Of a stretch of 17,118 nucleotides of DNA, positions 1-8,488 are shown one piece after another (position 1 is the stretch's first letter; every line of letters begins with the position of its first letter). The stretch lies in assembly GCA_016201085.1 (NCBI GenBank), contig JACQDO010000056.1, forward strand, positions 1 to 17,118, read 5' to 3'. A program made the position numbers and the translations under genes. Under the pieces are notes generated by a model, which was not told where the DNA came from, did no database searches, and saw only the letters and a list, made by a program, of their open reading frames with translations. This DNA comes from Hyphomicrobiales bacterium. GTDB lineage: Bacteria; Pseudomonadota; Alphaproteobacteria; Rhizobiales; Xanthobacteraceae.

Positions 1-105
1 CGCGGGCGCGATATCCTGGCCGCCTGCGGCCAGCTCAAGAGCGCCAGCGAGAAGCTGTCGGCGCGCGAGCGCATGGCGCTGCGCGCCATGGCGATGACGG
101 ATTAG
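1..105 (+). CDS. rlmN: 23S rRNA (adenine-C2)-methyltransferase RlmN, C-terminal end (partial)
   Basis: Only the last 34 codons and the TAG stop (103-105) are in the window; the 5' part lies to the left. The tail contains the motif [12 protein letters not shown], which matches the C-terminal signature (D-I-x-A-A-C-G-Q-L) of the radical-SAM enzyme RlmN. RlmN methylates C2 of A2503 in 23S rRNA and of A37 in some tRNAs. The cysteine in this signature is the methyl-carrying catalytic cysteine known in the family. In many Hyphomicrobiales rlmN sits a short distance upstream of argG, as here, which supports the call. The Fe-S cluster domain is outside the window and cannot be checked. Confidence 0.85.
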   Translation, partial: RGRDILAACGQLKSASEKLSARERMALRAMAMTD

Positions 106-117
106 TAGCGGCGCGTG

Positions 118-244
118 CCCCGGACGCGGCGCAGCACGAGCGCAGCGAAGTGGTGCGACGCAGATCCGGGGCCTTACCGGGCTCGGAATTTGTAAAGGTC
201 CCGGGTCTGCAGCGCATCACTTCGTGCTGCGCTGCGCCCGGGAC
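118..244. repeat. Pair of inverted REP/BIME-like palindromic elements
   Basis: Two related palindromic units lie head to head between rlmN and the next gene. Unit 1 (118-171) begins CCCCGGA and ends TCCGGGG. Unit 2 (198-244) begins GTCCCGGG and ends CCCGGGAC, a perfect 8-base inverted repeat. The reverse complement of unit 1 resembles unit 2 along its length (CCGGGTCTGC... versus CCGGATCTGC..., and a shared CACTTCG core followed by CTGCGC). The 26 bases between them have no gene. Such GC-rich mobile intergenic palindromes are common in Bradyrhizobium-type genomes; transposition by a RAYT-type enzyme is known for REPs elsewhere but is only an inference here. The pair may also act as a transcription terminator or mRNA-stability element for rlmN. 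Confidence 0.7.
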
Positions 245-260
245 ACGTAAGGATGGTAAA

Positions 261-707
261 ATGTCCCTGCTCGGCCGCATCCTTGTCATCCTGTTTGCCC
301 TGTGGCTTGCGACCCTCGCGGCCGGCATCGTGTGGAGCTTAGGCCTGCTCGGCGCGCAATGGCACAACGTGTCGGGCGATCCGGCCGAACGCATCGTGTT
401 CTGGGGCGCGGCCTTCATCGCCTCCGGCATGACCGCGACGCTGTTGTTCCTGCCCATGCTGATCGCGGTCGTGATCGCCGAGTTTTTCGCGATCCGTTCG
501 GTGTTGATCTATGCGCTGGGCGGCGCCGCGCTGATGCTGCTGGCTTATCAAGGCGCCGGCTTCGGACGCGGCGATGAATCGATCGATGCGCCGCCGCCGC
601 TGGTGTCGCGCGACATGGAGATTGCCGCCGCCAGCGGCCTGGCGTTTGGTCTGGTCTATTGGGCGATCGCCGGACGGCGGGCCGGTCGCCGGCGGGAGCG
701 AGCTTAA
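261..707 (+). CDS. Small multi-pass membrane protein of unknown function
   Basis: A 148-residue protein starting at ATG 261 (an upstream in-frame start at 150 lies inside the palindromic repeats and is unlikely). It has about four hydrophobic helices: residues 5-30, 48-70, 72-98 and a short one near 118-135. It ends in an arginine-rich tail (AGRRAGRRRERA), so the C-terminus is probably cytoplasmic. No catalytic motif is recognisable. The short sequence before the start (AAGGATGGTAAA) gives an AAGGA-like ribosome site. Its TAA stop overlaps the stop of the converging gene by four bases (TTAA, 704-707). Conserved membrane proteins of this size next to rlmN are familiar in this bacterial group, but their function is not known to me. 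Confidence 0.7.
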   Translation: MSLLGRILVILFALWLATLAAGIVWSLGLLGAQWHNVSGDPAERIVFWGAAFIASGMTATLLFLPMLIAVVIAEFFAIRSVLIYALGGAALMLLAYQGAGFGRGDESIDAPPPLVSRDMEIAAASGLAFGLVYWAIAGRRAGRRRERA

Positions 708-1324
708 TTCCCTTTCCCCGCAAGCGGGGAGAGGGAGAGTGCCCACTCCAAGGCATCTTCCAGCCGGTCGTTGCCCCAGAACAACTCGCCGTCGGCGGTC
801 ACGAAACTGGGCGCTCCGAATATGCCGAGCGTGCGGGCTTGCTCGGTTTGCGCGCGCAGCAGCGGTTTTGTCGCATCCGATTGCGCGCGTTCAAGCACCG
901 CGCCGGCGTCCTGTCCAAGACCGGCCAGGATCACAGCGATGGTCGTCTGCTCGCCGATATTGCGCCCGGCGCCGAATTCGGCAGCGTAGACCGCGCGGCA
1001 GAAGTCCTCGCCCCAATCCTGCGCCAAAGCGATGAGCGCGACGCGCGCCGCCAGCACGGAGTTCTGCGGAAACAGCGCCGGTTGCGCGAACGGCAGCTTG
1101 AGCGCGCCACAAATCCGCTCCAGGTCGCGCCACATATAGCGGCCCTTGGCGGGATAGAGATTGAACGGCGAGGTGTCCCAGCCTTGGCTCTTGAAGATCG
1201 GGCCGAGCAGGAATGGCCGCCACCGCACGTTCACGCCGGCGCTCCTGGCCAGCGTGCCGATGCGCATGGCCGCCGGATAGGAATAGGTGGAGGCGAATTC
1301 GAGCCAGAAATCGAGTGTTGGCAT
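704..1324 (-). CDS. 2-hydroxychromene-2-carboxylate isomerase-like protein (DsbA/GST-kappa fold)
   Basis: 206 residues starting MPTLDFWLEF at 1324. A longer in-frame extension to 1540 overlaps the divergent phosphatase gene and lacks family similarity, so it is rejected. The N-terminal FASTYSYPA places serines at the position where NahD-type isomerases activate glutathione (near Ser12 here). GAPSFV in the C-terminal third is the cis-proline loop typical of thioredoxin-fold proteins, followed by the family tail LFWGNDRLE. Relatives isomerise 2-hydroxychromene-2-carboxylate in naphthalene breakdown, but no aromatic-degradation genes are nearby. The true substrate is probably another glutathione-linked one. 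The last residues (SLSPLAGKGN) are encoded by a palindromic repeat (710-735). Confidence 0.8.
   Translation of the reverse strand: MPTLDFWLEFASTYSYPAAMRIGTLARSAGVNVRWRPFLLGPIFKSQGWDTSPFNLYPAKGRYMWRDLERICGALKLPFAQPALFPQNSVLAARVALIALAQDWGEDFCRAVYAAEFGAGRNIGEQTTIAVILAGLGQDAGAVLERAQSDATKPLLRAQTEQARTLGIFGAPSFVTADGELFWGNDRLEDALEWALSLSPLAGKGN
710..735. repeat. Palindromic repeat / bidirectional hairpin at convergent gene ends
   Basis: CCCTTTCCCCGC (710-721) is followed after AA by GCGGGGAGAGGG (724-735), giving a near-perfect hairpin with one G-U pair. It lies directly beyond the shared TTAA stops of two converging genes and inside the 3' end of the minus-strand gene. The CCCTCTCCCCGC-type palindrome is a common dispersed repeat in this bacterial group. 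No T-run follows on either strand, so a terminator role is possible but not certain. Confidence 0.55.
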
Positions 1325-1414
1325 GGTGACAATATAGCGGGGCGGGCGCGCCGCTGCCTTCCCATTTTCACATGGCTCGGCTAGACGGAGCGCGCACTGC
1401 CCTGAAGGTAATAC

Positions 1415-2188
1415 ATGAATCGCACTGGACTGATCGTCGCGCTCTGCCTTGCCGTCGGTGTCGGCTTGGCATTCGGGTTCTTTCCAGGGCTCGATCTGCT
1501 GGTGTCGCGCTACTTCCACGGCTTTGTCGACGCCAACCACAATGCGTTCGCATTACGGCTTTATCCGCCGCTGATGCTGGCGCGCGATATCGGGCTCTGG
1601 GTCGGCACCCTGCTGGTCGCGCCGGCGGTCGGTGCGCTGCTGCTCAAGCTGATCCTGCCGCGCCGCAAGCTGCTGGTGTCGGGTCGCGCCATCCTGTTCC
1701 TGATCTTGACGCTGGCGCTGGGGCCCGGCGTTCTGGTCAACGGCGTGCTGAAGGAGCATTGGGGCCGCTCACGGCCGATCGATGTCACGCAGTTCGGCGG
1801 GACAGAGCATTTCGTCGCCTGGTGGGATCCGCGCGGCGATTGTCCGGCCAATTGCGGCTTCGTCTCCGGCGACGTGGCCGGAGCGGCGTGGACCATCGCG
1901 CCGGCCGCGCTGGCGCCGCCGGCATGGCGCGCGTTGGCCTATGGCGGGGCGCTGGCGCTTGGGCTGGGCATGGCGGCCTTGCGCGTGATGGCGGGCGGAC
2001 ATTTCCTCACCGACGTGGTGTTTGCCGGCATATTCACCTTCCTGATCGTCTGGATCGCGCACGGCCTGATCTACCGATGGCGGTATACCCGGCTCACCGA
2101 CGCCAATATCGAGTGGGCGCTCGAGTGCCTGGCGACGCCGGGCTACGATTTGTTCGTCGGATTGTTCAGAAAGCGCAAGACCGGGTAG
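1415..2188 (+). CDS. PAP2-superfamily phosphatase, LpxE/lipid-phosphatase-like membrane protein
   Basis: 257 residues with an N-terminal hydrophobic helix and five or so further membrane segments. The three phosphatase motifs are present: KEHWGRSRP (K113, R120, P121), FVSGD (S151-G152-D153) and RVMAGGHFLTD (R190, H196, D200). H196 is the expected nucleophile and R190 a phosphate ligand. Motif two reads SGD rather than the usual SGH; the cysteine-rich run CPANCGFVSG before it matches a lipid A phosphatase-like subgroup in which SGE or SGD occurs. The likely role is removing a phosphate from lipid A, undecaprenyl-pyrophosphate or another lipid at the periplasmic face. Its start is divergent from the HCCA-isomerase gene, with about 90 bases between. 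The substrate cannot be told from sequence. Confidence 0.8.
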   Translation: MNRTGLIVALCLAVGVGLAFGFFPGLDLLVSRYFHGFVDANHNAFALRLYPPLMLARDIGLWVGTLLVAPAVGALLLKLILPRRKLLVSGRAILFLILTLALGPGVLVNGVLKEHWGRSRPIDVTQFGGTEHFVAWWDPRGDCPANCGFVSGDVAGAAWTIAPAALAPPAWRALAYGGALALGLGMAALRVMAGGHFLTDVVFAGIFTFLIVWIAHGLIYRWRYTRLTDANIEWALECLATPGYDLFVGLFRKRKTG

Positions 2189-2213
2189 CGCGCGATCCGG
2201 CGGCGAGGATGAT

Positions 2214-2234
2214 GACGGCGCATCTTGCGCCGTT
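2214..2234 (+). terminator. Hairpin downstream of the PAP2 gene
   Basis: ACGGCGC (2215-2221), loop ATCTT, GCGCCGT (2227-2233), with a flanking G-U pair, begins 26 bases after the phosphatase stop. A weak T-rich stretch (TTCACCTTT) follows. It may be a terminator separating this gene from argG, though the T-run is poor and the 3' arm overlaps the proposed argG -35 element. Confidence 0.4.
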
Positions 2235-2252
2235 CACCTTTGGCCCTATAGT
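2225..2252 (+). promoter_or_regulatory. Candidate sigma-70 promoter of argG
   Basis: TTGCGC (2225-2230), a 16-base spacer and TATAGT (2247-2252) lie about 33 bases before the argG start codon. The -10 is five of six to consensus; the -35 has TTG only. The proposed -35 sits in the 3' arm of the 2214-2234 hairpin. Confidence 0.4.
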
Positions 2253-2284
2253 CCGCGAAATTTCTCGATTGCACGGTAGTACAA

Positions 2285-3325
<1,041 letters not shown>

Positions 3326-3342
3326 CGGCGAGGTGCCATCCG

Positions 3343-3762
3343 ATGCGCCGAAATGCGATGCGCGCATGTTTGCTGTCGGGAATGGTGGCGCTGGCGCTCG
3401 CCGGCTGCGGTTCCGACGGCAAGAAAGCGGAGATCGATCCGAATATTCTGCCGGCCAATTACAAGCAGGAAATCATCGATACGCTGACGCACACGCTCGA
3501 CGATCCGACCAATGTGCGCGAGGCTTTCATCAGCGAACCGGTGCTGCGGCCGGCCGGCAAGGAGCAGCGTTATACGGTGTGCGTGCGCGCCAACGCGCGC
3601 AATCTCATGCGCCAATACGCCGGCAGCAAGGACCGTATCGGTTACTTCTACGCCGGCCATCTCAATCAATTGGTCGACGCGACCAAGGAGCAATGCGGCA
3701 GCGCGGCCTACAAGCCGTTCCCCGAACTGGAAAAGCTTTGCCTGGGTAGCAAGTGCGAGTAG
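3343..3762 (+). CDS. Small conserved lipoprotein of unknown function
   Basis: 139 residues starting at ATG 3343, only 17 bases after argG, so probably co-transcribed. It has a basic N-terminus, a hydrophobic core and a lipobox LAGC with the lipidated cysteine at residue 22, so the mature protein is expected to be anchored in a membrane. The rest is soluble and polar, with four further cysteines near residues 78, 112, 128 and 138 that could form disulfides in the periplasm. The segment DTLTHTLDDPTNVREAFISEPVL followed by YTVCVRANARN is recognisable as a conserved hypothetical type seen in Bradyrhizobium relatives. No enzymatic motif is visible, and the link to arginine synthesis may be positional only. 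Confidence 0.8.
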   Translation: MRRNAMRACLLSGMVALALAGCGSDGKKAEIDPNILPANYKQEIIDTLTHTLDDPTNVREAFISEPVLRPAGKEQRYTVCVRANARNLMRQYAGSKDRIGYFYAGHLNQLVDATKEQCGSAAYKPFPELEKLCLGSKCE

Positions 3763-3799
3763 CGCGGCGTTGGCCTTTCGCAAAATCGCAAAGTGGAAG

Positions 3800-4915
3800 C
3801 TAGTTAATTTCCTCGCGCGTAGCCGGCGCGGCATCGACCTCGACCCGCTTCATCTCCGGCACCAGCGGCTGATTGCGGCGCTTCTTGTCGGCGATCTCCT
3901 CGGCGACCTTGCGCATTTGCAGGAAGCGCACCGGCGAGGTCGGGTGCGTGGTCGTCTTCCGAATGCTGTTGGGATCTTCCATTCCCATCGCGGCCCAGAT
4001 CTCCTCGGCCCCGGCCAGATCGTAACCGGCGCGCGTCGCATAATAGGCGCCGACATAATCGGCTTCGCGTTCGAATTCGGGGCTGAATGCCCTGGCGCCG
4101 ACCTGATAGAAATACTTGGTGAACGTGCCACCAGTATTCATTGTGCCGAGTGCGAAGCCGCCATCAATCAACACGCCGCCGAGCGCTCCAAGCACAGCAT
4201 TTTGTAGTTTCTTTCCGTAATGGCCCATGTTCACATGGGCGAGCTCATGGCCGACGACCACGGCGAGCTGGTCGTCGGTGCGCGCGATCCGCAATATGCC
4301 TGAATGGATTACGATTTTGCTGTAATCCGTAAAGGCGTTTGCATCGGCACTGATCGCGAGGTTGACCGGGATGGCGCAGCCGATCGCCGGCTTCACATCC
4401 ACGGTGCGGTCTTCGCCCTCGCGCTTGAGCACGATCCGCACCGGCCGGTCGCCATTGGCGAGCTGGAAGTCGCCGATCCAGCGGGACGTCCCGGTGACCG
4501 GCACCAGCTCGTTGTTGAAGGTCATCAACTCGTCGCCTTTGACAATTCCGGCAGCGGCGGCGGGCGAGCCCTCGACCACCGAAATGACGGCTGCTCGCGC
4601 CCAGCGCAGGCCGAGCGCCTCGGCGGAAAAGGAATGGTATTTTCGCGGCAGGCTGCGCGGTGTAGCCGCCAGCAGACCGAGATGACCGGTCACCCATCCC
4701 TTGCAGTCGGCGCTGTTAGCGGTGCGGATGCGGAAGGCGACGGTGTCGAGCCGGTGCAGCTGCGCGTAATAGTCCCGCATCTGCGCGATTTCCTGCCGGC
4801 GGCGCTCGGCCGCGACCTCGTCGGCCGGCAATGCGGGAAAATTCGCGCTCGGCCCGACGCAGGCCGCGCAAAGCAGCAGACACGCATAGGCTACGGACCA
4901 GCGACGCCGACGCAC
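3800..4915 (-). CDS. PDZ-containing M48-family zinc metallopeptidase, probable lipoprotein
   Basis: 371 residues. The start is a GTG at 4915, six bases after a G-rich ribosome site (GGGGGG). A short basic-hydrophobic leader ends in LLLCAAC, a weak lipobox, so export with lipid attachment is likely but not certain. Residues about 105-175 form a PDZ-like domain (SPAAAAGIVKGDEL). The peptidase follows: HELAH at 223-227 gives two zinc ligands and the catalytic glutamate, and EADYVGAYY (E284) supplies the third ligand. This layout, PDZ before the M48 domain, resembles envelope quality-control peptidases related to BepA/LoiP. Substrates are unknown. It is transcribed alone, convergent with the small lipoprotein gene, from its own promoter (4957-4985). 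Confidence 0.85.
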   Translation of the reverse strand: MRRRRWSVAYACLLLCAACVGPSANFPALPADEVAAERRRQEIAQMRDYYAQLHRLDTVAFRIRTANSADCKGWVTGHLGLLAATPRSLPRKYHSFSAEALGLRWARAAVISVVEGSPAAAAGIVKGDELMTFNNELVPVTGTSRWIGDFQLANGDRPVRIVLKREGEDRTVDVKPAIGCAIPVNLAISADANAFTDYSKIVIHSGILRIARTDDQLAVVVGHELAHVNMGHYGKKLQNAVLGALGGVLIDGGFALGTMNTGGTFTKYFYQVGARAFSPEFEREADYVGAYYATRAGYDLAGAEEIWAAMGMEDPNSIRKTTTHPTSPVRFLQMRKVAEEIADKKRRNQPLVPEMKRVEVDAAPATREEIN

Positions 4916-4956
4916 GGCAACCCCCCGAGCGGCCAGCCAGGGCTACAACCGGATCA

Positions 4957-4985
4957 AGCATAAGTTGTAAGTAGGCGCTCGGCAA
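4957..4985 (-). promoter_or_regulatory. Candidate sigma-70 promoter of the M48 peptidase gene
   Basis: On the minus strand TTGCCG (4985-4980), exactly 17 bases, then TATGCT (4962-4957). Both hexamers match consensus at four of six positions and the start codon is 41 bases downstream, so the spacing fits. Confidence 0.45.
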
Positions 4986-5007
4986 CCCGGCCATAAAGCC
5001 AGGATGT

Positions 5008-5029
5008 GCGCGACTTTTGCCAGTCGCGC
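5008..5029. terminator. Hairpin after the sdh operon
   Basis: GCGCGACT (5008-5015) and AGTCGCGC (5022-5029) form a perfect 8-pair stem with a 6-base loop, 29 bases beyond the sdhB stop. There is no T-run on the minus strand side, so it is a weak intrinsic terminator or an mRNA 3'-end stabiliser. Confidence 0.4.
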
Positions 5030-5058
5030 CACAACCCGGATCGCTGGAGCGGTCGGCG

Positions 5059-5838
5059 TCAGACCTGCCGGTCGACCATCGCCTTCTTCAGCTCGGCGAT
5101 TTCCTTCGCCGGGTTGAGGCCCTTGGGGCAGGCTTTCGAGCAGTTCATGATGGTGTGGCAGCGATAGAGCCGGAACGGATCCTCAAGATTATCGAGCCAC
5201 TCGCCGGTGGCCTCGTCGCGGCTGTCCTGCACCCAGCGGTTGGCCTGCAGCAGCGCCGCCGGACCGAGATAGCGGTCGGAGTTCCACCAATAGCTCGGGC
5301 ACGAGGTCGAGCAGCAAGCGCACAGGATGCACTCGTACATGCCGTCGAGCTTGGCGCGGTCCTGGTAGCTCTGTTTCCATTCCTTCTCGGGCGTCGCCGT
5401 CACGGTCTGCAGCCAGGGCTCGATCGAGGCGTATTGCGCGTAGAAATTCTTCAGGTCCGGCACCAGGTCCTTCACCACCGGCTGATGCGGCAGCGGGTAG
5501 ATTTTCAACGGCTAACTGGCATCGTCCATCGCCTTGGTGCAGGCCAGCGTATTGGTGCCGTCGATGTTCATGGCGCAGGAGCCGCAGACGCCTTCGCGGC
5601 AGGAGCGGCGGAAGGTCAGCGTCGGATCGACGTTGTTCTTGATCCAGATCAGCGCGTCGAGAACCATCGGACCGCAGTCGTCGCGATCGACATAGTAGGT
5701 GTCGATGTGCGGGTTCTCGCCGTCATCCGGATTCCAGCGATAGATACGCAATTCCGTCACGTCGGTGGCCTTGGCCGGCTTCGGCCAGGTCTTGCCTTGC
5801 GTGATCTTGGAATTTTTCGGCAGTGTAAATTCGACCAT
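5059..5838 (-). pseudogene. sdhB: Succinate dehydrogenase iron-sulfur subunit SdhB, interrupted by one in-frame TAG codon
   Basis: The reading frame codes for a normal-length SdhB (259 codons) but has TAG at codon 109 (5514-5512). Before it, C80, C85, C88 and C100 ([10 protein letters not shown]...C) bind the [2Fe-2S] cluster. After it, [11 protein letters not shown] (C170, C173, C176, C180) and [11 protein letters not shown] (C227, C233, C237) bind the [4Fe-4S] and [3Fe-4S] clusters. Every ligand is present. The flanks align without any gap to the usual MDD-x5-KIYPLPH stretch, so the stop replaces a single residue in a variable loop. SdhB carries electrons from the flavoprotein to quinone. 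Without readthrough only the N-terminal 108 residues would be made; an internal TTG at 5508 could start a separate second half. It lies 38 bases after sdhA as last gene of the operon. Confidence 0.85.
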
Positions 5839-5876
5839 GTCGGCGATCCGCGTGTTGTTTCAGGTGAGCCTAAAGG

Positions 5877-7571
5877 TCAGTAGACCCGGGCTTTCGGTTC
5901 GATATAGGCGATGTCGTTGGTGAGCGTGTAGGTGTGCACCGGACGATAGTCGAGCTTCACCTTGCCCTTGTCGTCGATCCACGACAGCGTGTGCTTCATC
6001 CAGTCCTTGTCGTTGCGCTCGGGGTAATCCTCGCGCGCATGCGCGCCACGGCTTTCTTGGCGATTCTGCGCCGCATCCATGGTGACGACGGCTTGCGCCA
6101 TCAGATTGTCGAGCTCGAGCGTCTCGATCAGGTCGGAGTTCCAGATCAGCGAGCGGTCGCTGACGCGCACGTCGGCCATGCCGCTGTTGGTCTGGTGGAT
6201 CAGCTTGGAGCCTTCCGTCAGCACCTCGCCGGTACGAAACACGGCGCAATGGTTCTGCATCACCCGCTGCATATCCAGCCGCAGTTGCGCGGTGCGCGTG
6301 GCGCCGGCGGCATTGCGGAATTTGTCGAGCCGCGACAGCGACAGGTCGGCGGAATCCTTCGGCAGATCGGGCTTTTCCGCGCCGGGCGTGAGCAGTTCGG
6401 CGCAGCGCTGTGCGGCGGCGCGTCCGAACACCACCAGGTCGATCAGCGAATTGGAGCCGAGCCGGTTGGCGCCGTGCACCGATACGCAGGCCGCTTCGCC
6501 CAGCGCCATCAGGCCGGGGACCACGGTGTCGGGTTCGTTGCCTTTCTTGGTCAGAACCTCGCCGTGATAATTCGTCGGGATGCCGCCCATGTTGTAATGC
6601 GCGGTCGGGATCACCGGGATCGGCTCGCGGGTGACATCGACGCCGGCGAAGATGCGCGAGGATTCCGCGATGCCCGGCAGCCGCTCGTGGATCACCTTGG
6701 GATCGAGGTGGTCGAGGTGCAGGTAGATATGGTCTTTCAGCTTGCCGACGCCGCGGCCTTCGATCAGGCAGCCGGCGCCATAGATGCCGGTCGGATGGAA
6801 TTGCACGAATTCCATATCCTGCAAGGGCAGGCCGGCGCGCAGCACCATGCCGTTGCCGTCGCCGGTGCAGATATGCGCCGAGGTGCAGGAGAAATAGGTG
6901 CGTCCATAGCCGCCGGTGGCGAGGATCACCATGTTGGCGCTGAAGCGATGGATCGAGCCGTCGTCCATGTTGAGCGCAACCACGCCGCGGCAGCGGCCCT
7001 GATCGTCCATGATCAGATCGAGCGCGAAATATTCGATGTAGAACTCGGCATTGTGCCGCAGCGACTGCCCGTACATCGTGTGCAGCATGGCGTGGCCGGT
7101 GCGGTCGGCGGCGGCGGCGGTGCGCTGCGCGGTGCCCTTGCCGTAATGCGTGGTCATGCCGCCGAACGGGCGCTGGTAGATGCGGCCGTCCTCCTTGCGC
7201 GAGAACGGCAAGCCCCAATGCTCGAGCTCGTATACGGCGGCCGGCGCGTTGCGGCACATGTATTCGATGGCGTCCTGGTCGCCGAGCCAGTCGGAGCCCT
7301 TGACGGTGTCGTACATGTGCCAGCGCCAGTCGTCCTCGCCCATGTTGCCGAGCGCGGCGGCGATGCCGCCCTGCGCCGCCACCGTATGCGAGCGGGTCGG
7401 AAACACCTTGCTGATGCAGGCGGTACGCAGGCCCGCTTCGCTGCAGCCGACCACGGCGCGCAGGCCGGAACCGCCGGCGCCGATCACCACCACGTCGTAG
7501 CTGTGATCCTCGATCGGATAGGCGTGGCCGTTGACTGCCGGTCCGCCGTTCGATTTTGCGTTCTTCGCCAT
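5877..7571 (-). CDS. sdhA: Succinate dehydrogenase flavoprotein subunit SdhA with an internal in-frame deletion
   Basis: 564 residues, against about 605-613 in relatives. SdhA oxidises succinate to fumarate in the TCA cycle and complex II. Seen intact: the FAD dinucleotide fold GAGGSG (31-36), the flavin-attachment histidine (H62 in [10 protein letters not shown]), [26 protein letters not shown] and the C-terminal [11 protein letters not shown]. After GAGCLI (residue 270) the sequence jumps directly to EGRGVGK. The approximately 45 residues normally between them are missing, including TEGARGEGGYL, the GERFM block and the SR-A-M-T segment that holds the catalytic proton-shuttle arginine (Arg286 in E. 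coli numbering, from memory). The frame is preserved (junction 6761/6762). The product should not be active. The gene follows sdhD after six bases. Confidence 0.9.
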   Translation of the reverse strand: MAKNAKSNGGPAVNGHAYPIEDHSYDVVVIGAGGSGLRAVVGCSEAGLRTACISKVFPTRSHTVAAQGGIAAALGNMGEDDWRWHMYDTVKGSDWLGDQDAIEYMCRNAPAAVYELEHWGLPFSRKEDGRIYQRPFGGMTTHYGKGTAQRTAAAADRTGHAMLHTMYGQSLRHNAEFYIEYFALDLIMDDQGRCRGVVALNMDDGSIHRFSANMVILATGGYGRTYFSCTSAHICTGDGNGMVLRAGLPLQDMEFVQFHPTGIYGAGCLIEGRGVGKLKDHIYLHLDHLDPKVIHERLPGIAESSRIFAGVDVTREPIPVIPTAHYNMGGIPTNYHGEVLTKKGNEPDTVVPGLMALGEAACVSVHGANRLGSNSLIDLVVFGRAAAQRCAELLTPGAEKPDLPKDSADLSLSRLDKFRNAAGATRTAQLRLDMQRVMQNHCAVFRTGEVLTEGSKLIHQTNSGMADVRVSDRSLIWNSDLIETLELDNLMAQAVVTMDAAQNRQESRGAHAREDYPERNDKDWMKHTLSWIDDKGKVKLDYRPVHTYTLTNDIAYIEPKARVY

Positions 7572-7577
7572 GACTTT

Positions 7578-7967
7578 TTAAACCCCGAACGAAAGCTTGA
7601 GGATGGCGAAAGCGGAGGCGAAGGTGATGGCGAACACGAAGAACGTATTTCCCATCAGGCAAGCCAGCTTCAGTTTATCCTCGTGCACATAGTCGACGAT
7701 GATCTCCTGCAGGCCGATCCACATGTGATACGTCGTGTTGATGATGAACAGCAGCATGACGATCGCAACGAGCGGCGAGCCGAGAATCTGCACGACCGCG
7801 GCGTGGCTGCGGCCGAGCAGGGAGATCGCGATGATGATGGCCGCGATGGTGAGCGGGATGGCGGCCACCGACGTAATGCGCTGATGCCAGAAATGGTGCG
7901 TGCCGGAATGGCCGGCGCCGAGCCCGCGCACGCGGCGCATGGGCGTGAGAATTTGATTCTGTTTCAT
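7578..7967 (-). CDS. sdhD: Succinate dehydrogenase membrane anchor subunit SdhD
   Basis: 129 residues with three transmembrane helices. SdhD and SdhC anchor complex II in the inner membrane and hold heme b and the quinone site. The family motif H-x-W-I-G-L-Q-x-I-x-x-D-Y (YHMWIGLQEIIVDYV) carries the conserved His and the Asp-Tyr pair near the quinone pocket. The N-terminal MRRVRGLGAGHSGTHHFWHQR is the usual cytoplasmic stretch. ATG 7967 is chosen over the longer frame because a strong ribosome site GGGAGG stands eight bases before it and the start overlaps the sdhC stop as ATGA. That overlap indicates translational coupling. No damage is seen in this subunit. Confidence 0.93.
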   Translation of the reverse strand: MKQNQILTPMRRVRGLGAGHSGTHHFWHQRITSVAAIPLTIAAIIIAISLLGRSHAAVVQILGSPLVAIVMLLFIINTTYHMWIGLQEIIVDYVHEDKLKLACLMGNTFFVFAITFASAFAILKLSFGV

Positions 7968-8392
7968 CGCGGGCCTCCCATGGCGAGATAGCCGACCACC
8001 CACACGACGACCGTGAGCGAGATCGAGCCGACGATGGTGGCGAGCGCCAGGAATTCGCGTTCGGTCGGCTCCAAGCCGTAGCTGAGATCCCAGATCAGAT
8101 GACGGACGCCGCCGAGCATGTGATGCAGCAGCGCCCAGCTATAGCCGAGCAGCACCAGCCGGCCGATCCAACTGCCCATGAACCATTCGATGCTGGCATA
8201 GGCGTTGGGGCCGGTGGCGGCGGCGATCAGCCACCAGGCGATCAGCAGCACGCCGAAATAGAGCACAAAGCCACTGACGCGGTGGAAGCCCGACATCACG
8301 TAGCTCAGCATGAATTTGTAGATTTGCAGATGCGGAGAAAGCGGACGCGGCCGTTGCGCTGCCGCCGTCGTTCCCGCCTCAAGCTCGGCCAT
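7964..8392 (-). CDS. sdhC: Succinate dehydrogenase cytochrome b556 subunit SdhC
   Basis: 142 residues, first gene of the operon. RPLSPHLQIYK, then SGFHRVSG, is the SdhC signature; the Ser and Arg of S-G-x-x-H-R contribute to the ubiquinone site. LLHHMLGGVRHLIWD provides the heme b axial histidine. Three hydrophobic helices follow the usual pattern. Two in-frame ATGs exist, at 8398 and 8392. GGAG at 8403-8400 leaves one base before the first and seven before the second, so 8392 (MAELEAG) is preferred. An FNR/FixK-like box lies about 97 bases upstream. The subunit looks intact. Confidence 0.92.
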   Translation of the reverse strand: MAELEAGTTAAAQRPRPLSPHLQIYKFMLSYVMSGFHRVSGFVLYFGVLLIAWWLIAAATGPNAYASIEWFMGSWIGRLVLLGYSWALLHHMLGGVRHLIWDLSYGLEPTEREFLALATIVGSISLTVVVWVVGYLAMGGPR

Positions 8393-8425
8393 CGTCATTC
8401 TCCAGAATGCTCAAAACCAGCCATT

Positions 8426-8443
8426 CGATCGCAGCGGCGATCG
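8426..8443 (-). promoter_or_regulatory. Hairpin in the likely sdhC 5' leader
   Basis: CGATCGC (8426-8432), four bases, GCGATCG (8437-8443) is a perfect 7-pair stem 34 bases upstream of the sdhC start. If transcription starts near 8454 the hairpin lies in the untranslated leader. Function unknown. Confidence 0.3.
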
Positions 8444-8488
8444 CGGCCGGTTCATGTATCACTGTCTACCAGAGCCGCATCGCGTCCA

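Noticed and set aside
5059..5508. sdhB as two intentionally split genes
   Set aside because: The second half would need a TTG start without ribosome site in the middle of a fold that is not known to be split; a nonsense codon is simpler.
5934..7991. A 685-codon open frame antisense to sdhA and sdhD
   Set aside because: It is the antisense shadow of strongly conserved sdh genes, has no family similarity, and such long antisense frames are usual in high-GC DNA.
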